This document shows positions 25,812 to 39,865 of a stretch of 64,000 bases of DNA, piece by piece (the first letter of the stretch is position 1; each line of letters begins with the position of its first letter). The DNA is from Euonymus europaeus. Taxonomy: Eukaryota; Streptophyta; Magnoliopsida; Celastrales; Celastraceae. The notes under the pieces were generated by a model that saw nothing but the letters and a program-made list of their open reading frames with translations, did not search any database and was not told the DNA's origin. The DNA lies in the NCBI GenBank assembly GCA_963580455.1, contig OY756970.1, forward strand, positions 558,001-622,000. Direction: 5' to 3'. The position numbers and the translations under genes are program-made.

Positions 25812-27072
25812 GAACTCGGAGTCAACGGATATTCATAAAATCGTTTACGTAAAGAAACCACATTTCGCGGCTAACTAGGTGAAACGAGACCTACTAGCCA
25901 CGAGTTCTGAAATCAAAATACGAAACTCCAGGATTGTAGAGCTCGAAAAGTAGTGTGAAATCAAGCTAAAAATCACCCAATTCAGAACTCGGAGTCAACG
26001 GATATTCATAAAACCGTTTACGTAAAGAAACCACATTTCGCGCCTAACTAGGTGAAACGAGACCTACTAGCCACGAGTTCTGAAATCAAAATCCGAAATA
26101 TCAGGATTGTAGAGCTCGCAAAGTAGTGTGAAATCAAGCTAAAAATCACCGAATTCAGAACTCGGAGTCAACGGATATTCATAAAACCGTTTACGTAAAG
26201 AAACCACATTTCGTGCCTAACTAGTTGAAACGAGACCTACTAGCCAAGAGTTCTGAAATCAAAATCCGAAATGCCAGGATTGTAGAGCTCGAAAATTAGT
26301 TTGAAATCAAGCTAAAAATCACCGAATTCAGAACTGGGAGTCAACGGATATTCATAAAACCGTTTACGTAAAGTAACCACATTTTGCGCCTAACTAGGTG
26401 AAACGAGACGTAAAAGCCATGAGTTCTGAAATCAAAATCCGAAACGCCAGGATTTTAGATCTCGAAAAGTAGTGTGAAATCAAGCTAAAAATCACCGAAT
26501 TCAGAACTCGGAGTCAACGGATATTCATAAAATCGTTTACGTAAAGAAACCACATTTCGCGGCTAACTAGGTGAAACGAGACCTACTAGCCACGAGTTCT
26601 GAAATCAAAATACGAAACTCCAGGATTGTAGAGCTCGAAAAGTAGTGTGAAATCAAGCTAAAAATCACCCAATTCAGAACTCGGAGTCAACGGATATTCA
26701 TAAAACCGTTTACGTAAAGAAACCACATTTCGCGCCTAACTAGGTGAAACGAGACCTACTAGCCACGAGTTCTGAAATCAAAATCCGAAATATCAGGATT
26801 GTAGAGCTCGCAAAGTAGTGTGAAATCAAGCTAAAAATCACCGAATTCAGAACTCGGAGTCAACGGATATTCATAAAACCGTTTACGTAAAGAAACCACA
26901 TTTCGTGCCTAACTAGTTGAAACGAGACCTACTAGCCAAGAGTTCTGAAATCAAAATCCGAAATGCCAGGATTGTATAGCTCAAAAATTAGTTTGAAATC
27001 AAGCTAAAAATCACCGAATTCAGAACTGGGAGTCAACGGATATTCATAAAACCGTTTACGTAAAGTAACCAC
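25812..27072 (+). repeat. Four-monomer tandem duplication (2 x 692 bp)
   Basis: About 25812-26380 matches about 26504-27072 at an offset of 692 bp (four monomers). It shares AATACGAAACTCC, AATATCAGG with CTCGCAAAG, TTTCGTGCC with CTAGTTGAAACG, and AACTGGGAG. A few differences were noted, such as GTAGAGCTCG versus GTATAGCTCA near 26284 and 26975. Confidence 0.82.
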
Positions 27073-29010
27073 ATTTCGCGCCTAACTAGGTGAAACGAGA
27101 CCTACAAGCCACGAGTTCTGAAATCAAAATCCGAAATATCAGGATTGTAGAGCTCGCAAAGTAGTGTGAAATCAAGCTAAAAATCACCGAATTCAGAACT
27201 CGGAGTCAACGGATATTCATAAAACCGTTTACGTAAAGAAACCACATTTCGCGCCTAACTAATTGAAACGAGACCCACTAGCCAAGAGTTCTGAAATCAA
27301 AATCCGAAATGGCAGGATTGTAGAGCTCGAAAATTAGTGTGAAATCAAGCTAAAAATCACCGAATTCAGAACTCGGAGTCAACGGATATTCATAAAACCG
27401 TTTACGTAAAGAAACCAAATTTCGCGCCTAACTAGTTGAAACGAGACCTACAAGCCACGAGTTCTGAAATCAAAATCCGAAATGCCAGGATTTTAGATCT
27501 CGAAAAGTAGTGTGAAATGAAGCTAAAAATCACTGAATTCAGAACTCGGAGTCAACGGATATTCATAAAACCGTTTACGTAAAGTAACCACATTTCGCGC
27601 CTAACTAAGTGAAATGAGACCTACAAGCCACGAGTTCTGTAATCAAAATCCGAAACGCCAGGATTGTAGAGCCCGAAAATTAGTGTGAAATCAAGCTACA
27701 AATGACCGAATTCAGAACTCGGAGTCAACGGATATTCATAAAACCGTTTACGTAAAGAAACCACATTTCGCGCCTAACTAGGTGAAACGAGACCTACAAG
27801 CCACGAGTTCTGAAATCAAAATCCGAAACGCCAGGATTTTAGAGCTCGAAAAGTAGTCTGAAATCAAGCTAAAAATCACCGAATTCAGAACTCGGAGTCA
27901 ACGGATATTCATAAAACAGTTTACGTAAAGTAACCACATTTCGCGCCTAACTAGGTGAATGGAGACCTACAAGCCACGAGTTCTGAAATCAAAATCCGAA
28001 ACGCCAGGATTTTAGATCTCGAAAAGTAGTGTGAATTCAAGCTAAAAATCAACGAATTCAGAACTCGGAGTCAACGGATATTCATAAAACCGTTTACGTA
28101 AAGTAACCACATTTCGCGCCTAACTAGGTGAAACGAGATCTACAAGCCACGAGTTCTGAAATCAAAATCCGAAACGCCAGGATTTTAGATCTCGAAAAGT
28201 AGTGTGAATTCAAGCTAAAAATCAACGAATTCAGAACTCGGAGTCAACGGATATTCATAAAACCGTTTACGTAAAGAAACCACATTACGCGGCTAACTAG
28301 GTGAAACGAGACCTACTAGCCACGAGTTCTGAAATCAAAATCCGAAACTCCGGGATTGTAGAGCTCGAAAAGTACTGTGAAATCAAGCTAAAAATCACCG
28401 AATTCAGAACTCGGAGTCAACGGAAATTCATAAAATCGTTTACGTAAAGAAACCACATTTCGCGCCTAATTAGGTGAAACGAGACCTACTAGCCACGAGT
28501 TCTGAAATCAAAATCCGAAACGCCAGAATTTTAGATCTCGAAAGGTAGTGTGAAATCAAGCTAAAAATCACCGAATTCAGAACTCGGAGTCAACGGATAT
28601 TCATAAAATCGTTTACGTAAAGAAACCACATTTCGCGGCTAACTAGGTGAAGCGAGACCTACTAGCCACGAGTTCCGAAATAAAAGTCCGAAACTCCAGG
28701 ATTGTAGAGCTCGAAAAGTAGTGTGAAATCAAGCAAAAAATCACCGAATTCAGAACTCGGAGTCAACGGATATTCATATAACCGTTTACGTAAAGAAACC
28801 ACATTTCGCGCCTAACTAGGTGAAACGAGACCTACTAGCCACGAGTTCTGAAATAAAAATCCGAAACCCCAGGATTGTAGAGCTCGAAAAGTAGTGTGAA
28901 ATCAAGCTAAAAATCACCGAATTCAGAACTCGGAGTCAACGGATATTCATAAAATCGTTTACGTAAAGAAACCACATTTTGCGCCTAACTAGGTGAAACG
29001 AGACCTACAA
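26740..29010 (+). repeat. Segment duplicated at 22-monomer offset (first copy)
   Basis: Matches about 30546-32816 at 3806 bp (22 monomers). Shared changes include GTATAGCTC (26975 and 30781), AATATCAGG (27135 and 30941), GTAGTCTG (27856 and 31662), CATTACGCGG with TCCGGGATTG, and AAACCCCAGG near the end. A third partial copy, about 29330-30354, matches about 27080-28105 at 13 monomers (2249 bp). Confidence 0.83.
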
Positions 29011-30545
29011 GCCATGAGTTCTGAAATCAAAATCCGAAACGCCAGGATTTTAGATCTCGAAAAGTAGTGTGAAATCAAGCTAAAAATCACCGAATTCAGA
29101 ACTCGGAGTCAACGGATATTCATAAAATCGTTTACGTAAAGAAACCACATTTCGCGGCTAACTAGGTGAAACGAGACCTACTAGCCACGAGTTCTGAAAT
29201 CAAAATACGAAACTCCAGGATTGTAGAGCTCGAAAAGTAGTGTGAAATCAAGCTAAAAATCACCCAATTCAGAACTCGGAGTCAACGGATATTCATAAAA
29301 CCGTTTACGTAAAGAAACCACATTTCGCGCCTAACTAGGTGAAACGAGACCTACAAGCCACGAGTTCTGAAATCAAAATCCGAAATATCAGGATTGTAGA
29401 GCTCGCAAAGTAGTGTGAAATCAAGCTAAAAATCACCGAATTCAGAACTCGGAGTCAACGGATATTCATAAAACTGTTTACGTAAAGAAACCACATTTCG
29501 CGCCTAACTAGTTGAAACGAGACCCACTAGCCAAGAGTTCTGAAATCAAAATCCGAAATGGCAGGATTGTAGAGCTCGAAAATTAGTGTGAAATCAAGCT
29601 AAAAATCACCGAATTCAGAACTCGGAGTCAACGGATATTCATAAAACCGTTTACGTAAAGAAACCAAATTTCGCGCCTAACTAGTTGAAACGAGACCTAC
29701 AAGCCACGAGTTCTGAAATCAAAATCCGAAATGCCAGGATTTTAGATCTCGAAAAGTAGTGTGAAATCAAGCTAAAAATCACTGAATTCAGAACTCGGAG
29801 TCAACGGATATTCATAAAACTGTTTACGTAAAGTAACCACATTTCGCGCCTAACTAAGTGAAATGAGTCCTACAAGCCACGAGTTCTGTAATCAAAATCC
29901 GAAATGCCAGGATTGTAGAGCTCGAAAATTAGTGTGAAATCAAGCTACAAATGACCGAATTCAGAACTCGGAGTCAACGGATATTCATAAAACCGTTTAC
30001 GTAAAGAAACCACATTTCGCGCCTAACTAGGTGAAACGAGACCTACAAGCCACGAGTTCTGAAATCAAAATCCGAAACGCCAGGATTTTAGAGCTCGAAA
30101 AGTAGTCTGAAATCAAGCTAAAAATCATCGAATTCAGAACTCGGAGTCAACGGATATTCATAAAACAGTTTACGTAAAGTAACCACATTTCGCGCCTAAC
30201 TAGGTGAATGGAGACCTACAAGCCACGAGTTCTGAAATCAAAATCCGAAACGCCAGGATTTTAGATCTCGAAAAGTAGTGTGAATTCAAGCTAAAAATCA
30301 ACGAATTCAGAACTCGGAGTCAACGGATATTCATAAAACCGTTTACGTAAAGAAACCACATTTCGCGGCTAACTAGGTGAAGCGAGACCTACTAGCCACG
30401 AGTTCCGAAATAAAAGTCCGAAACTCCAGGATTGTAGAGCTCGAAAAGTAGTGTGAAATCAAGCAAAAAATCACCGAATTCAGAACTCGGAGTCAACGGA
30501 TATTCATATAACCGTTTACGTAAAGAAACCACATTTAGCGCCTAA

Positions 30546-32816
30546 CTAGGTGAAACGAGACCTACTAGCCACGAGTTCTGAAATCAAAATCCGAAATATC
30601 AGGATTGTAGAGCTCGCAAAGTAGTGTGAAATCAAGCTAAAAATCACCGAATTCAGAACTCGGAGTCAACGGATATTCATAAAACCGTTTACGTAAAGAA
30701 ACCACATTTCGTGCCTAACTAGTTGAAACGAGACCTACTAGGCAAGAGTTCTGAAATCAAAATCCGAAATGCCAGGATTGTATAGCTCGAAAATTAGTTT
30801 GAAATCAAGCTAAAAATCACCGAATTCAGAACTGGGAGTCAACGGATATTCATAAAACCGTTTACGTAAAGTAACCACATTTCGCGCCTAACTAGGTGAA
30901 ACGAGACCTACAAGCCACGAGTTCTGAAATCAAAATCCGAAATATCAGGATTGTAGAGCTCGCAAAGTAGTGTGAAATCAAGCTAAAAATCACCAAATTC
31001 AGAACTCGGAGTCAACGGATATTCATAAAACCGTTTACCTAAAGAAACCACATTTCGCGCCTAACTAGTTGAAACGAGACCCACTAGCCAAGAGTTCTGA
31101 AATCAAAATCCGAAATAGCAGGATTGTAGAGCTCGAAAATTAGTGTGAAATCAAGCTAAAAATCACCGAATTCAGAACTCGGAGTCAACGGATATTCATA
31201 AAACCGTTTACGTAAAGAAACCAAATTTCGCGCCTAACTAGGTGAAACGAGACCTACAAGCCACGAGTTCTGAAATCAAAATCCGAAATGCCAGGATTTT
31301 AGATCTCGAAAAGTAGTGTGAAATCAAGCTAAAAATCACTGAATTCAGAACTCGGAGTCAACGGATATTCATAAAACCGTTTACGTAAAGTAACCACATT
31401 TCGCGCCTAACTAGGTGAAATGAGACCTACAAGCCACGAGTTCTGTAATCAAAATCCGAAACGCCAGGATTGTAGAGCTCGAAAATTAGTGTGAAATCAA
31501 GCTACAAATGACCGAATTCAGAACTCGGAGTCAACGGATATTCATAAAACCGTTTACGTAAAGAAACCACATTTCGCGCCTAACTAGGTGAAACGAGACA
31601 TACAAGCCACGAGTTCTGAAATCAAAATCCGAAACGCCAGGATTTTAGAGCTCGAAAAGTAGTCTGAAATCAAGCTAAAAATCACCGAATTCAGAACTCG
31701 GAGTCAACGGATATTCATAAAACAGTTTACGTAAAGTAACCACATTTTGCGCCTAACTAGGTGAATGGAGACCTACAAGCCACGAGTTCTGAAATCAAAA
31801 TCCAAAACGCCAGGATTTTAGATCTCGAAAAGTAGTGTGAATTCAAGCTAAAAATCAACGAATTCAGAACTCGGAGTCAACGGATATTCATAAAACCGTT
31901 TACGTAAAGTAACCACATTTCGCGCCTAACTAGGTGAAACGAGATCTACAAGCCACGAGTTCTGAAATCAAAATCCGAAATGCCAGGATTTTAGATCTCG
32001 AAAAGTAGTGTGAATTCAAGCTAAAAATCAACGAATTCAGAACTCGGAGTCAACGGATATTCATAAAACCGTTTACGTAAAGAAACCACATTACGCGGCT
32101 AACTAGGTGAAACGAGACCTACTAGCCACGAGTTCTGAAATCAAAATCCAAAACTCCGGGATTGTAGAGCTCGAAAAGTACTGTGAAATCAAGCTAAAAA
32201 TCACCGAATTCAAAACTCGGAGTCAACGGATATTCATAAAATCGTTTACGTAAAGAAACCACATTTCGCGCCTAATTAGGTGAAACGAGACCTACTAGCC
32301 ACGAGTTCTGAAATCAAAATCCGAAACGCCAGGATTTTAGATCTCGAAAAGTAGTGTGAAATCAAGCTAAAAATCACCGAATTCAGAACTCGGAGTCAAC
32401 GGATATTCATAAAATCGTTTACGTAAAGAAACCACATTTCGCGGCTAACTAGGTGAAGCGAGACCTACTAGCCACGAGTTCCGAAATAAAAGTCCGAAAC
32501 TCCAGGATTGTAGAGCTCGAAAAGTAGTGTGAAATCAAGCAAAAAATCACCGAATTCAGAACTCGGAGTCAACGGATATTCATATAACCGTTTACGTAAA
32601 GAAACCACATTTCGCGCCTAACTAGGTGAAACGAGACCTACTAGCCAAGAGTTCTGAAATAAAAATCCGAAACCCCAGGATTGTAGAGCTCGAAAAGTAG
32701 TGTGAAATCAAGCTAAAAATCACCGAATTCAGAACTCGGAGTCAACGGATATTCATAAAATCGTTTACGTAAAGAAACCACATTTTGCGCCTAACTAGGT
32801 GAAACGAGACCTACAA
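30546..32816 (+). repeat. Segment duplicated at 22-monomer offset (second copy)
   Basis: Second copy of 26740-29010. Small private differences such as GAGACATACAAG near 31596 and AATCCAAAAC near 31800 and 32145 show that the copies have begun to diverge. It diverges fully near 32820, where ACGAG faces ATGAG in the source. Confidence 0.82.
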
Positions 32817-34089
32817 GCCACGAGTTCTGAAATAAAATCGGTAACCCCAGGATTTTAGATCTCAAAAATTAGTGTGAAATCAAACTAAAAATCATTGAAT
32901 TCAGAACTCGGAGTCAACGGATATTCATAAAACCGTTTACGTAAAGAAACCACATTTCGCGCCTAACTAGGTGAAACGAGACCTACAAGCCACGAGTTCT
33001 GAAATCAAAATCCGAAATGCCAAGATTTTAGATCTCGAAAAGTAGTGTGAAATCAAGCTAAAAATCACCGAATTCAGAACTCGGAGTCAACGGATATTCA
33101 TAAAACCGTTTACGTAAAGTAACCACATTTCGCGCCTAACTAGGTGAAAGGAGACCTACAAGCCACGAGTTCTGAAATCAAAATCCGAAATGCCAGGATT
33201 GTAGAGCACGAAAAGTAGTGTAAAATCAAGCTAAAAATCACCGAATTCAGAACTCGGAGTCAATGGATATTCATAAAACCGTTTACGTAAAGTAACCACA
33301 TTTCGCGCCTAACTAGGTGAAATGAGACCTACTAGTCACGAGTTCTGAAATAAAAATCCGAAACGCCAGGATTGTAGAGCTGGAAAAGTAGTGTTAAATC
33401 AAGCTAAAAATCACTGAATTCAGAACTCGGAGTCAACGGATATTCATAAAACCGTTTACGTAAAGAAACCACATTACGCGGCTAACTAGGTGAAACGAGA
33501 CCTACTTGCCACGAGTTCTGAAATCAAAATCCGAAACTCCAGGATTGTAGAGCTCGAAAAGTACTGTGAAATCAAGCTAAAAATCATCGAATTCAGAACT
33601 CCGAGTCAACGGATATTCATAAAATCGTTTACGTAAAGAAACCACATTTCGCGGCTGACTAGGTGAAACGAGACCTACTAGACACGAGTTCTGAAATCAA
33701 AATCCGAAACTCCAGGATTGTAGAGCTCGAAAAGTAGTGTGAAATCGAGCTAAAAATCACCGAATTCAGAACTCGGAGTCAACGAATATTCATAAAACCG
33801 TTTACGTAAAGAAACCACATTTCGCGCGTAACTATGTGAAACGAGACCTACTAGGCACGAGTTCTGAAATCAAAATCCGAAATGCCAGGATTGTAGAGCT
33901 CGAAAAGTAGTGTGAAATCAAGCTAAAAATCACCGAATTCAGAACTCGGAGTCAACGGATATTCATAAATCCGTTTACGTAAAGAAACCACATTTCGCGC
34001 CTAATTAGGTGAAACGAGACCTACTAGCCACGAGTTCTGAAATCAAAATCCGAAATGCCAGGATTGTAGAGATGGAAAAGTAGTGTGAA

Positions 34090-35030
34090 ATCAAGCTAAA
34101 AATCACCGAATTCAGAACTCGGAGTCAACGGATATTCATAAAACCGTTTACGTAAAGTAACCACATTTCGCGCCTAATTAGGTGAAACGAGACCTACAGG
34201 CCACGAGTTCTGAAATCAAAATCCGAAATGCCAGGATTGTAGATCTCGAAAAGTAGTGTAAAATCAAGCTAAAAATCACCGAATTCAGAACTCGGAGTCA
34301 ACGGATATTCATAAAACCGTTTACGTAAAGTAACCACATTTCGCGCCTAACTAGGTGAAACGAGACCTACTAGTCACGAGTTCTGAAATCAAAATCCGAA
34401 ATGCCAGGATTGTAGAGCTGGAAAAGTAGTGTGAAATCAAGCTAAAAATCACTGAATTCAGAACTCGGAGTCAACGGATATTCATAAAACCGTTTACGTA
34501 AAGAAACCACATTTCGCGCCTAATTAAGTGAAACGGGACCTACTAGCCACGAGTTCTGAAATCAAAATCCGAAACTCCAGGATTGTAGAGCTCGAAAAGT
34601 ACTGTGAAATCAAGCTAAAAATCATCGAATTCAGAACTCGGAGTCAACGGATATTCATAAAATCGTTTACGTAAAGAAACCACATTTCGCGGCTGACTAG
34701 GTGAAACGAGACCTACTAGACACGAGTTCTGAAATCAAAATCCGAAACTCCAGGATTGTAGAGCTCGAAAAGTAGTGTGAAATCGAGCTAAAAATCACCG
34801 AATTCAGAACTCGGAGTCAACGAATATTCATAAAACCGTTTACGTAAAGAAACCACATTTCGCGCCTAACTATGTAAAACGAGACCTACTAGGCACGAGT
34901 TCTGAAATCAAAATCCGAAATGCCAGGATTTTAGATCTCCAAAAGTAGTGTGAAATCAAGCTAAAAATCACCGAATTCAGAACTCGGAGTCAACGGATAT
35001 TCATAAAACCGTTTACGTAAAGAAACCACA
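34090..35030 (+). repeat. Seven-monomer higher-order repeat (first copy; second at 35301-36241)
   Basis: Matches 35301-36241 at 1211 bp (seven monomers), ending where CATTACGCGGC here faces CATTTGGCGCC there. Both copies run through CTACAGGCCACG, GTGTAAAATC, CTAGTCACGAG, GAGCTGGAAAAG, GTACTGTG, GGCTGACTAG, CAACGAATATTC, CTATGTAAAAC and GATCTCCAAAAG in that order. Confidence 0.83.
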
Positions 35031-37620
35031 TTACGCGGCTAACTAGGTGAAACGAGACCTACTAGCCACGAGTTCTGAAATCAAAATCCGAAACTCCAGG
35101 ATTGTAGAGCTCGAAAAGTACTGTGAAATCGAGCTAAAAATCACCGAATTCAGAACTCGGAGTCAACGAATATTCATAAAACCGTTTACGTAAAGAAACC
35201 ACATTTCGCGCCTAACTATGTGAAACGAGACCTACTAGGCACGAGTTCTGAAATCAAAATCCGAAATGCCAGGATTGTAGAGCTCGAAAAGTAGTGTGAA
35301 ATCAAGCTAAAAATCACCGAATTCAGAACTCGGAGTCAACGGATATTCATAAAACCGTTTACGTAAAGTAACCACATTTCGCGCCTAATTAGGTGAAACG
35401 AGACCTACAGGCCACGAGTTCTGAAATCAAAATCCGAAATGCCAGGATTGTAGATCTCGAAAAGTAGTGTAAAATCAAGCTAAAAATCACCGAATTCAGA
35501 ACTCGGAGTCAACGGATATTCATAAAACCGTTTACGTAAAGTAACCACATTTCGCGCCTAACTAGGTGAAACGAGACCTACTAGTCACGAGTTCTGAAAT
35601 CAAAATCCGAAATGCCAGGATTGTAGAGCTGGAAAAGTAGTGTGAAATCAAGCTAAAAATCACTGAATTCAGAACTCGGAGTCAACGGATATTCATAAAA
35701 CCGTTTACGTAAAGAAACCACATTTCGCGCCTAATTAGGTGAAACGAGACCTACTAGCCACGAGTTCTGAAATCAAAATCCGAAACTCCAGGATTGTAGA
35801 GCTCGAAAAGTACTGTGAAATCAAGCTAAAAATCATCGAATTCAGAACTCGGAGTCAACGGATATTCATAAAATCGTTTACGTAAAAAAACCACATTTCG
35901 CGGCTGACTAGATGAAACGAGACCTACTAGACACGAGTTCTGAAATCAAAATCCGAAACTCCAGGATTGTAGAGCTCGAAAAGTAGTGTGAAATCGAGCT
36001 AAAAATCACCGAATTCAGAACTCGGAGTCAACGAATATTCATAAAACCGTTTACGTAAAGAAACCACATTTCGCGCCTAACTATGTAAAACGAGACCTAC
36101 TAGGCACGAGTTCTGAAATCAAAATCCGAAATGCCAGGATTTTAGATCTCCAAAAGTAGTGTGAAATCAAGCTAAAAATCACCGAATTCAGAACTCGGAG
36201 TCAACGGATATTCATAAAACCGTTTACGTAAAGAAACCACATTTGGCGCCTAATTAGGTGAAACGAGACCTACTAGCCACGAGTTCTGAAATCAAACTCC
36301 GAAACGCCAGGATTTTAGATCTTGAAAAGTAGTGTGAAATCAAGCTAAAAATCATCGAATTCAGAACTCGGACTCAACAGATATTCATAAAATCGTTTAC
36401 GTAAAGAAACCACATTTCGCGCCTTATTAGGTGAAACGAGACCTACTAGCCACGAGTTCTGTAATCAAACTCCGAAATGCCAGGATTTTAGATCTTGAAA
36501 AGTAGTGTGAAATCAAGCTAAAAATCATCGAATTCAGAACTCGGAGTCAACGGATATTCATAAAATCGTTTACGTAAAGAAACCACATTACGCGGCTGAC
36601 TAGGTGAAACGAGACCTACTAGACACGAGTTCTGAAATCAAAATCCGAAACTCCAGGATTGTAGAGCTCGAAAAGTAGTGTGAAATCGAGCTAAAAATCA
36701 CCGAATTCAGAACTCGGAGTCAACGAATATTCATAAAACCGTTTACGTAAAGAAACCACATTTCGCGCCTAACTATGTGAAACGAGACCTACTAGGCACG
36801 AGTTCTGAAATCAAAATCCGAAATGCCAGGATTTTAGATCTCCAAAAGTAGTGTGAAATCAAGCTAAAAATCACCGAATTCAGAACTCGGAGTCAACGGA
36901 TATTCATAAAACCGTTTACGTAAAGTAACCACATTTCGCGCCTAATTAGGTGAAACGAGACCTACAGGCCACGAGTTCTGAAATCAAAATCCGAAATGCC
37001 ACGATTGTAGAGCTCGAAAAGTAGTGTGAAATCAAGCTAAAAATCACCGAATTCAGAACTCGGAGTCAACGGATATTCATAAATCCGTTTACGTAAAGAA
37101 ACCACATTTCGCGCCTAATTAGGTGAAACGAGACCTACTAGCCACGAGTTCTGAAATCAAAATCCGAAATGCCAGGATTGTAGAGATGGAAAAGTAGTGT
37201 GAAATCAAGCTAAAAATCACCGAATTCAGAACTCGGAGTCAACGGATATTCATAAAACCGTTTACGTAAAGTAACCACATTTCGCGCCTAATTAGGTGAA
37301 ACGAGACCTACAGGCCACGAGTTCTGAAATCAAAATCCGAAATGCCAGGATTGTAGATCTCGAAAAGTAGTGTAAAATCAAGCTAAAAATCACCGAATTC
37401 AGAACTCGGAGTCAACGGATATTCATAAAACCGTTTACGTAAAGTAACCACATTTCGCGCCTAACTAGGTGAAACGAGACCTACTAGTCACGAGTTCTGA
37501 AATCAAAATCCGAAATGCCAGGATTGTAGAGCTGGAAAAGTAGTGTGAAATCAAGCTAAAAATCACTGAATTCAGAACTCGGAGTCAACGGATATTCATA
37601 AAACCGTTTACGTAAAGAAA

Positions 37621-39166
37621 CCACATTTCGCGGCTGACTAGGTGAAACGAGACCTACTAGACACGAGTTCTGAAATCAAAATCCGAAACTCCAGGATTGT
37701 AGAGCTCGAAAAGTAGTGTGAAATCGAGCTAAAAATCACCGAATTCAGAACTCGGAGTCAACGAATATTCATAAAACCGTTTACGTAAAGAAACCACATT
37801 TCGCGCCTAACTATGTAAAACGAGACCTACTAGGCACGAGTTCTGAAATCAAAATCCGAAATGCCAGGATTTTAGATCTCCAAAAGTAGTGTGAAATCAA
37901 GCTAAAAATCACCGAATTCAGAACTCGGAGTCAACGGATATTCATAAAACCGTTTACGTAAAGAAACCACATTACGCGGCTAACTAGGTGAAACGAGACC
38001 TACTAGCCACGAGTTCTGAAATCAAAATCCGAAACTCCAGGATTGTAGAGCTCGAAAAGTACTGTGAAATCGAGCTAAAAATCACCGAATTCAGAACTCG
38101 GAGTCAACGAATATTCATAAAACCGTTTACGTAAAGAAACCACATTTCGCGCCTAACTATGTGAAACGAGACCTACTAGGCACGAGTTCTGAAATCAAAA
38201 TCCGAAATGCCAGGATTGTAGAGCTCGAAAAGTAGTGTGAAATCAAGCTAAAAATCACCGAATTCAGAACTCGGAGTCAACGGATATTCATAAAACCGTT
38301 TACGTAAAGTAACCACATTTCGCGCCTAATTAGGTGAAACGAGACCTACAGGCCACGAGTTCTGAAATCAAAATCCGAAATGCCAGGATTGTAGATCTCG
38401 AAAAGTAGTGTAAAATCAAGCTAAAAATCACCGAATTCAGAACTCGGAGTCAACGGATATTCATAAAACCGTTTACGTAAAGTAACCACATTTCGCGCCT
38501 AACTAGGTGAAACGAGACCTACTAGTCACGAGTTCTGAAATCAAAATCCGAAATGCCAGGATTGTAGAGCTGGAAAAGTAGTGTGAAATCAAGCTAAAAA
38601 TCACTGAATTCAGAACTCGGAGTCAACGGATATTCATAAAACCGTTTACGTAAAGAAACCACATTTCGCGCCTAATTAGGTGAAACGAGACCTACTAGCC
38701 ACGAGTTCTGAAATCAAAATCCGAAACTCCAGGATTGTAGAGCTCGAAAAGTACTGTGAAATCAAGCTAAAAATCATCGAATTCAGAACTCGGAGTCAAC
38801 GGATATTCATAAAATCGTTTACGTAAAAAAACCACATTTCGCGGCTGACTAGATGAAACGAGACCTACTAGACACGAGTTCTGAAATCAAAATCCGAAAC
38901 TCCAGGATTGTAGAGCTCAAAAAGTAGTGTGAAATCGAGCTAAAAATCACCGAATTCAGAACTCGGAGTCAACGAATATTCATAAAACCGTTTACGTAAA
39001 GAAACCACATTTCGCGCCTAACTATGTAAAACGAGACCTACTAGGCACGAGTTCTGAAATCAAAATCCGAAATGCCAGGATTTTAGATCTCCAAAAGTAG
39101 TGTGAAATCAAGCTAAAAATCACCGAATTCAGAACTCGGAGTCAACGGATATTCATAAAACCGTTT
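37621..39166 (+). repeat. Copy of 34680-36225 at 17-monomer offset
   Basis: Matches 34680-36225 at 2941 bp. The rare run CGTAAAAAAACC with CTAGATGAAAC at 35881 recurs at 38822. Upstream, about 37000-37615 matches the 33900 region at 18 monomers (the AAATCCG string at 33967 and 37081 is 3114 bp apart). One monomer is therefore missing at the join near 37615. Confidence 0.82.
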
Positions 39167-39865
39167 ACGTAAAGTAACCACATTTCGCGCCTAACTAGGT
39201 GAAACGAGACCTACTAGTCACGAGTTCTGAAATCAAAATCCGAAATGCCAGGATTGTAGAGCTGGAAAAGTAGTGTGAAATCAAGCTAAAAATCACTGAA
39301 TTCAGAACTCGGAGTCAACGGATATTCATAAAACCGTTTACGTAAAGAAACCACATTTCGCGCCTAATTAGGTGAAACGAGACCTACTAGCCACGAATTC
39401 TGAAATCAAAATCCGAAACTCCAGGATTGTAGAGCTCGAAAAGTACTGTGAAATCAAGCTAAAAATCATCGAATTCAGAACTCGGAGTCAACGGATATTC
39501 ATAAAATCGTTTACGTAAAAAAACCACATTTCGCGGCTGACTAGATGAAACGAGACCTACTAGACACGAGTTCTGAAATCAAAATCCGAAACTCCAGGAT
39601 TGTAGAGCTCAAAAAGTAGTGTGAAATCGAGCTAAAAATCACCGAATTCAGAACTCGGAGTCAACGAATATTCATAAAACCGTTTACGTAAAGAAACCAC
39701 ATTTCGCGCCTAACTATGTAAAACGAGACCTACTAGGCACGAGTTCTGAAATCAAAATCCGAAATGCCAGGATTTTAGATCTCCAAAAGTAGTGTGAAAT
39801 CAAGCTAAAAATCACCGAATTCAGAACTCGGAGTCAACGGATATTCATAAAACCGTTTACGTAAA
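38482..39865 (+). repeat. Four-monomer tandem duplication (2 x 692 bp)
   Basis: About 38482-39173 is followed immediately by about 39174-39865, a near-identical copy at 692 bp. Both contain CTAGTCACGAG, GAGCTGGAAAAG, GTACTGTG, CGTAAAAAAACC with CTAGATGAAAC, GAGCTCAAAAAG and CTATGTAAAAC. One private difference is CACGAATTCTG near 39394 in the second copy. Confidence 0.85.

Larger units (their letters stand above)
25000..33000 (+). repeat. Haplotype domain III
   Basis: Marked by AATATCAGG with GAGCTCGCAAAG (26095, 26789, 27135, 29384, 30595 and 30941), CTAGTTGAAACGAG with AGCCAAGAG, GGCAGGATTG, CCAAATTTCGCG, GTAGTCTGAAATC (27856, 30105 and 31662), AAAACAGTTTACG, AATACGAAACTCC (25919, 26611 and 29206) and TCATATAACCG. 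The spacings among these are exact monomer multiples: 4, 13, 9, 15 and 22. A one-base deletion in the A-rich stretch near 32834 is the only length change. Confidence 0.75.
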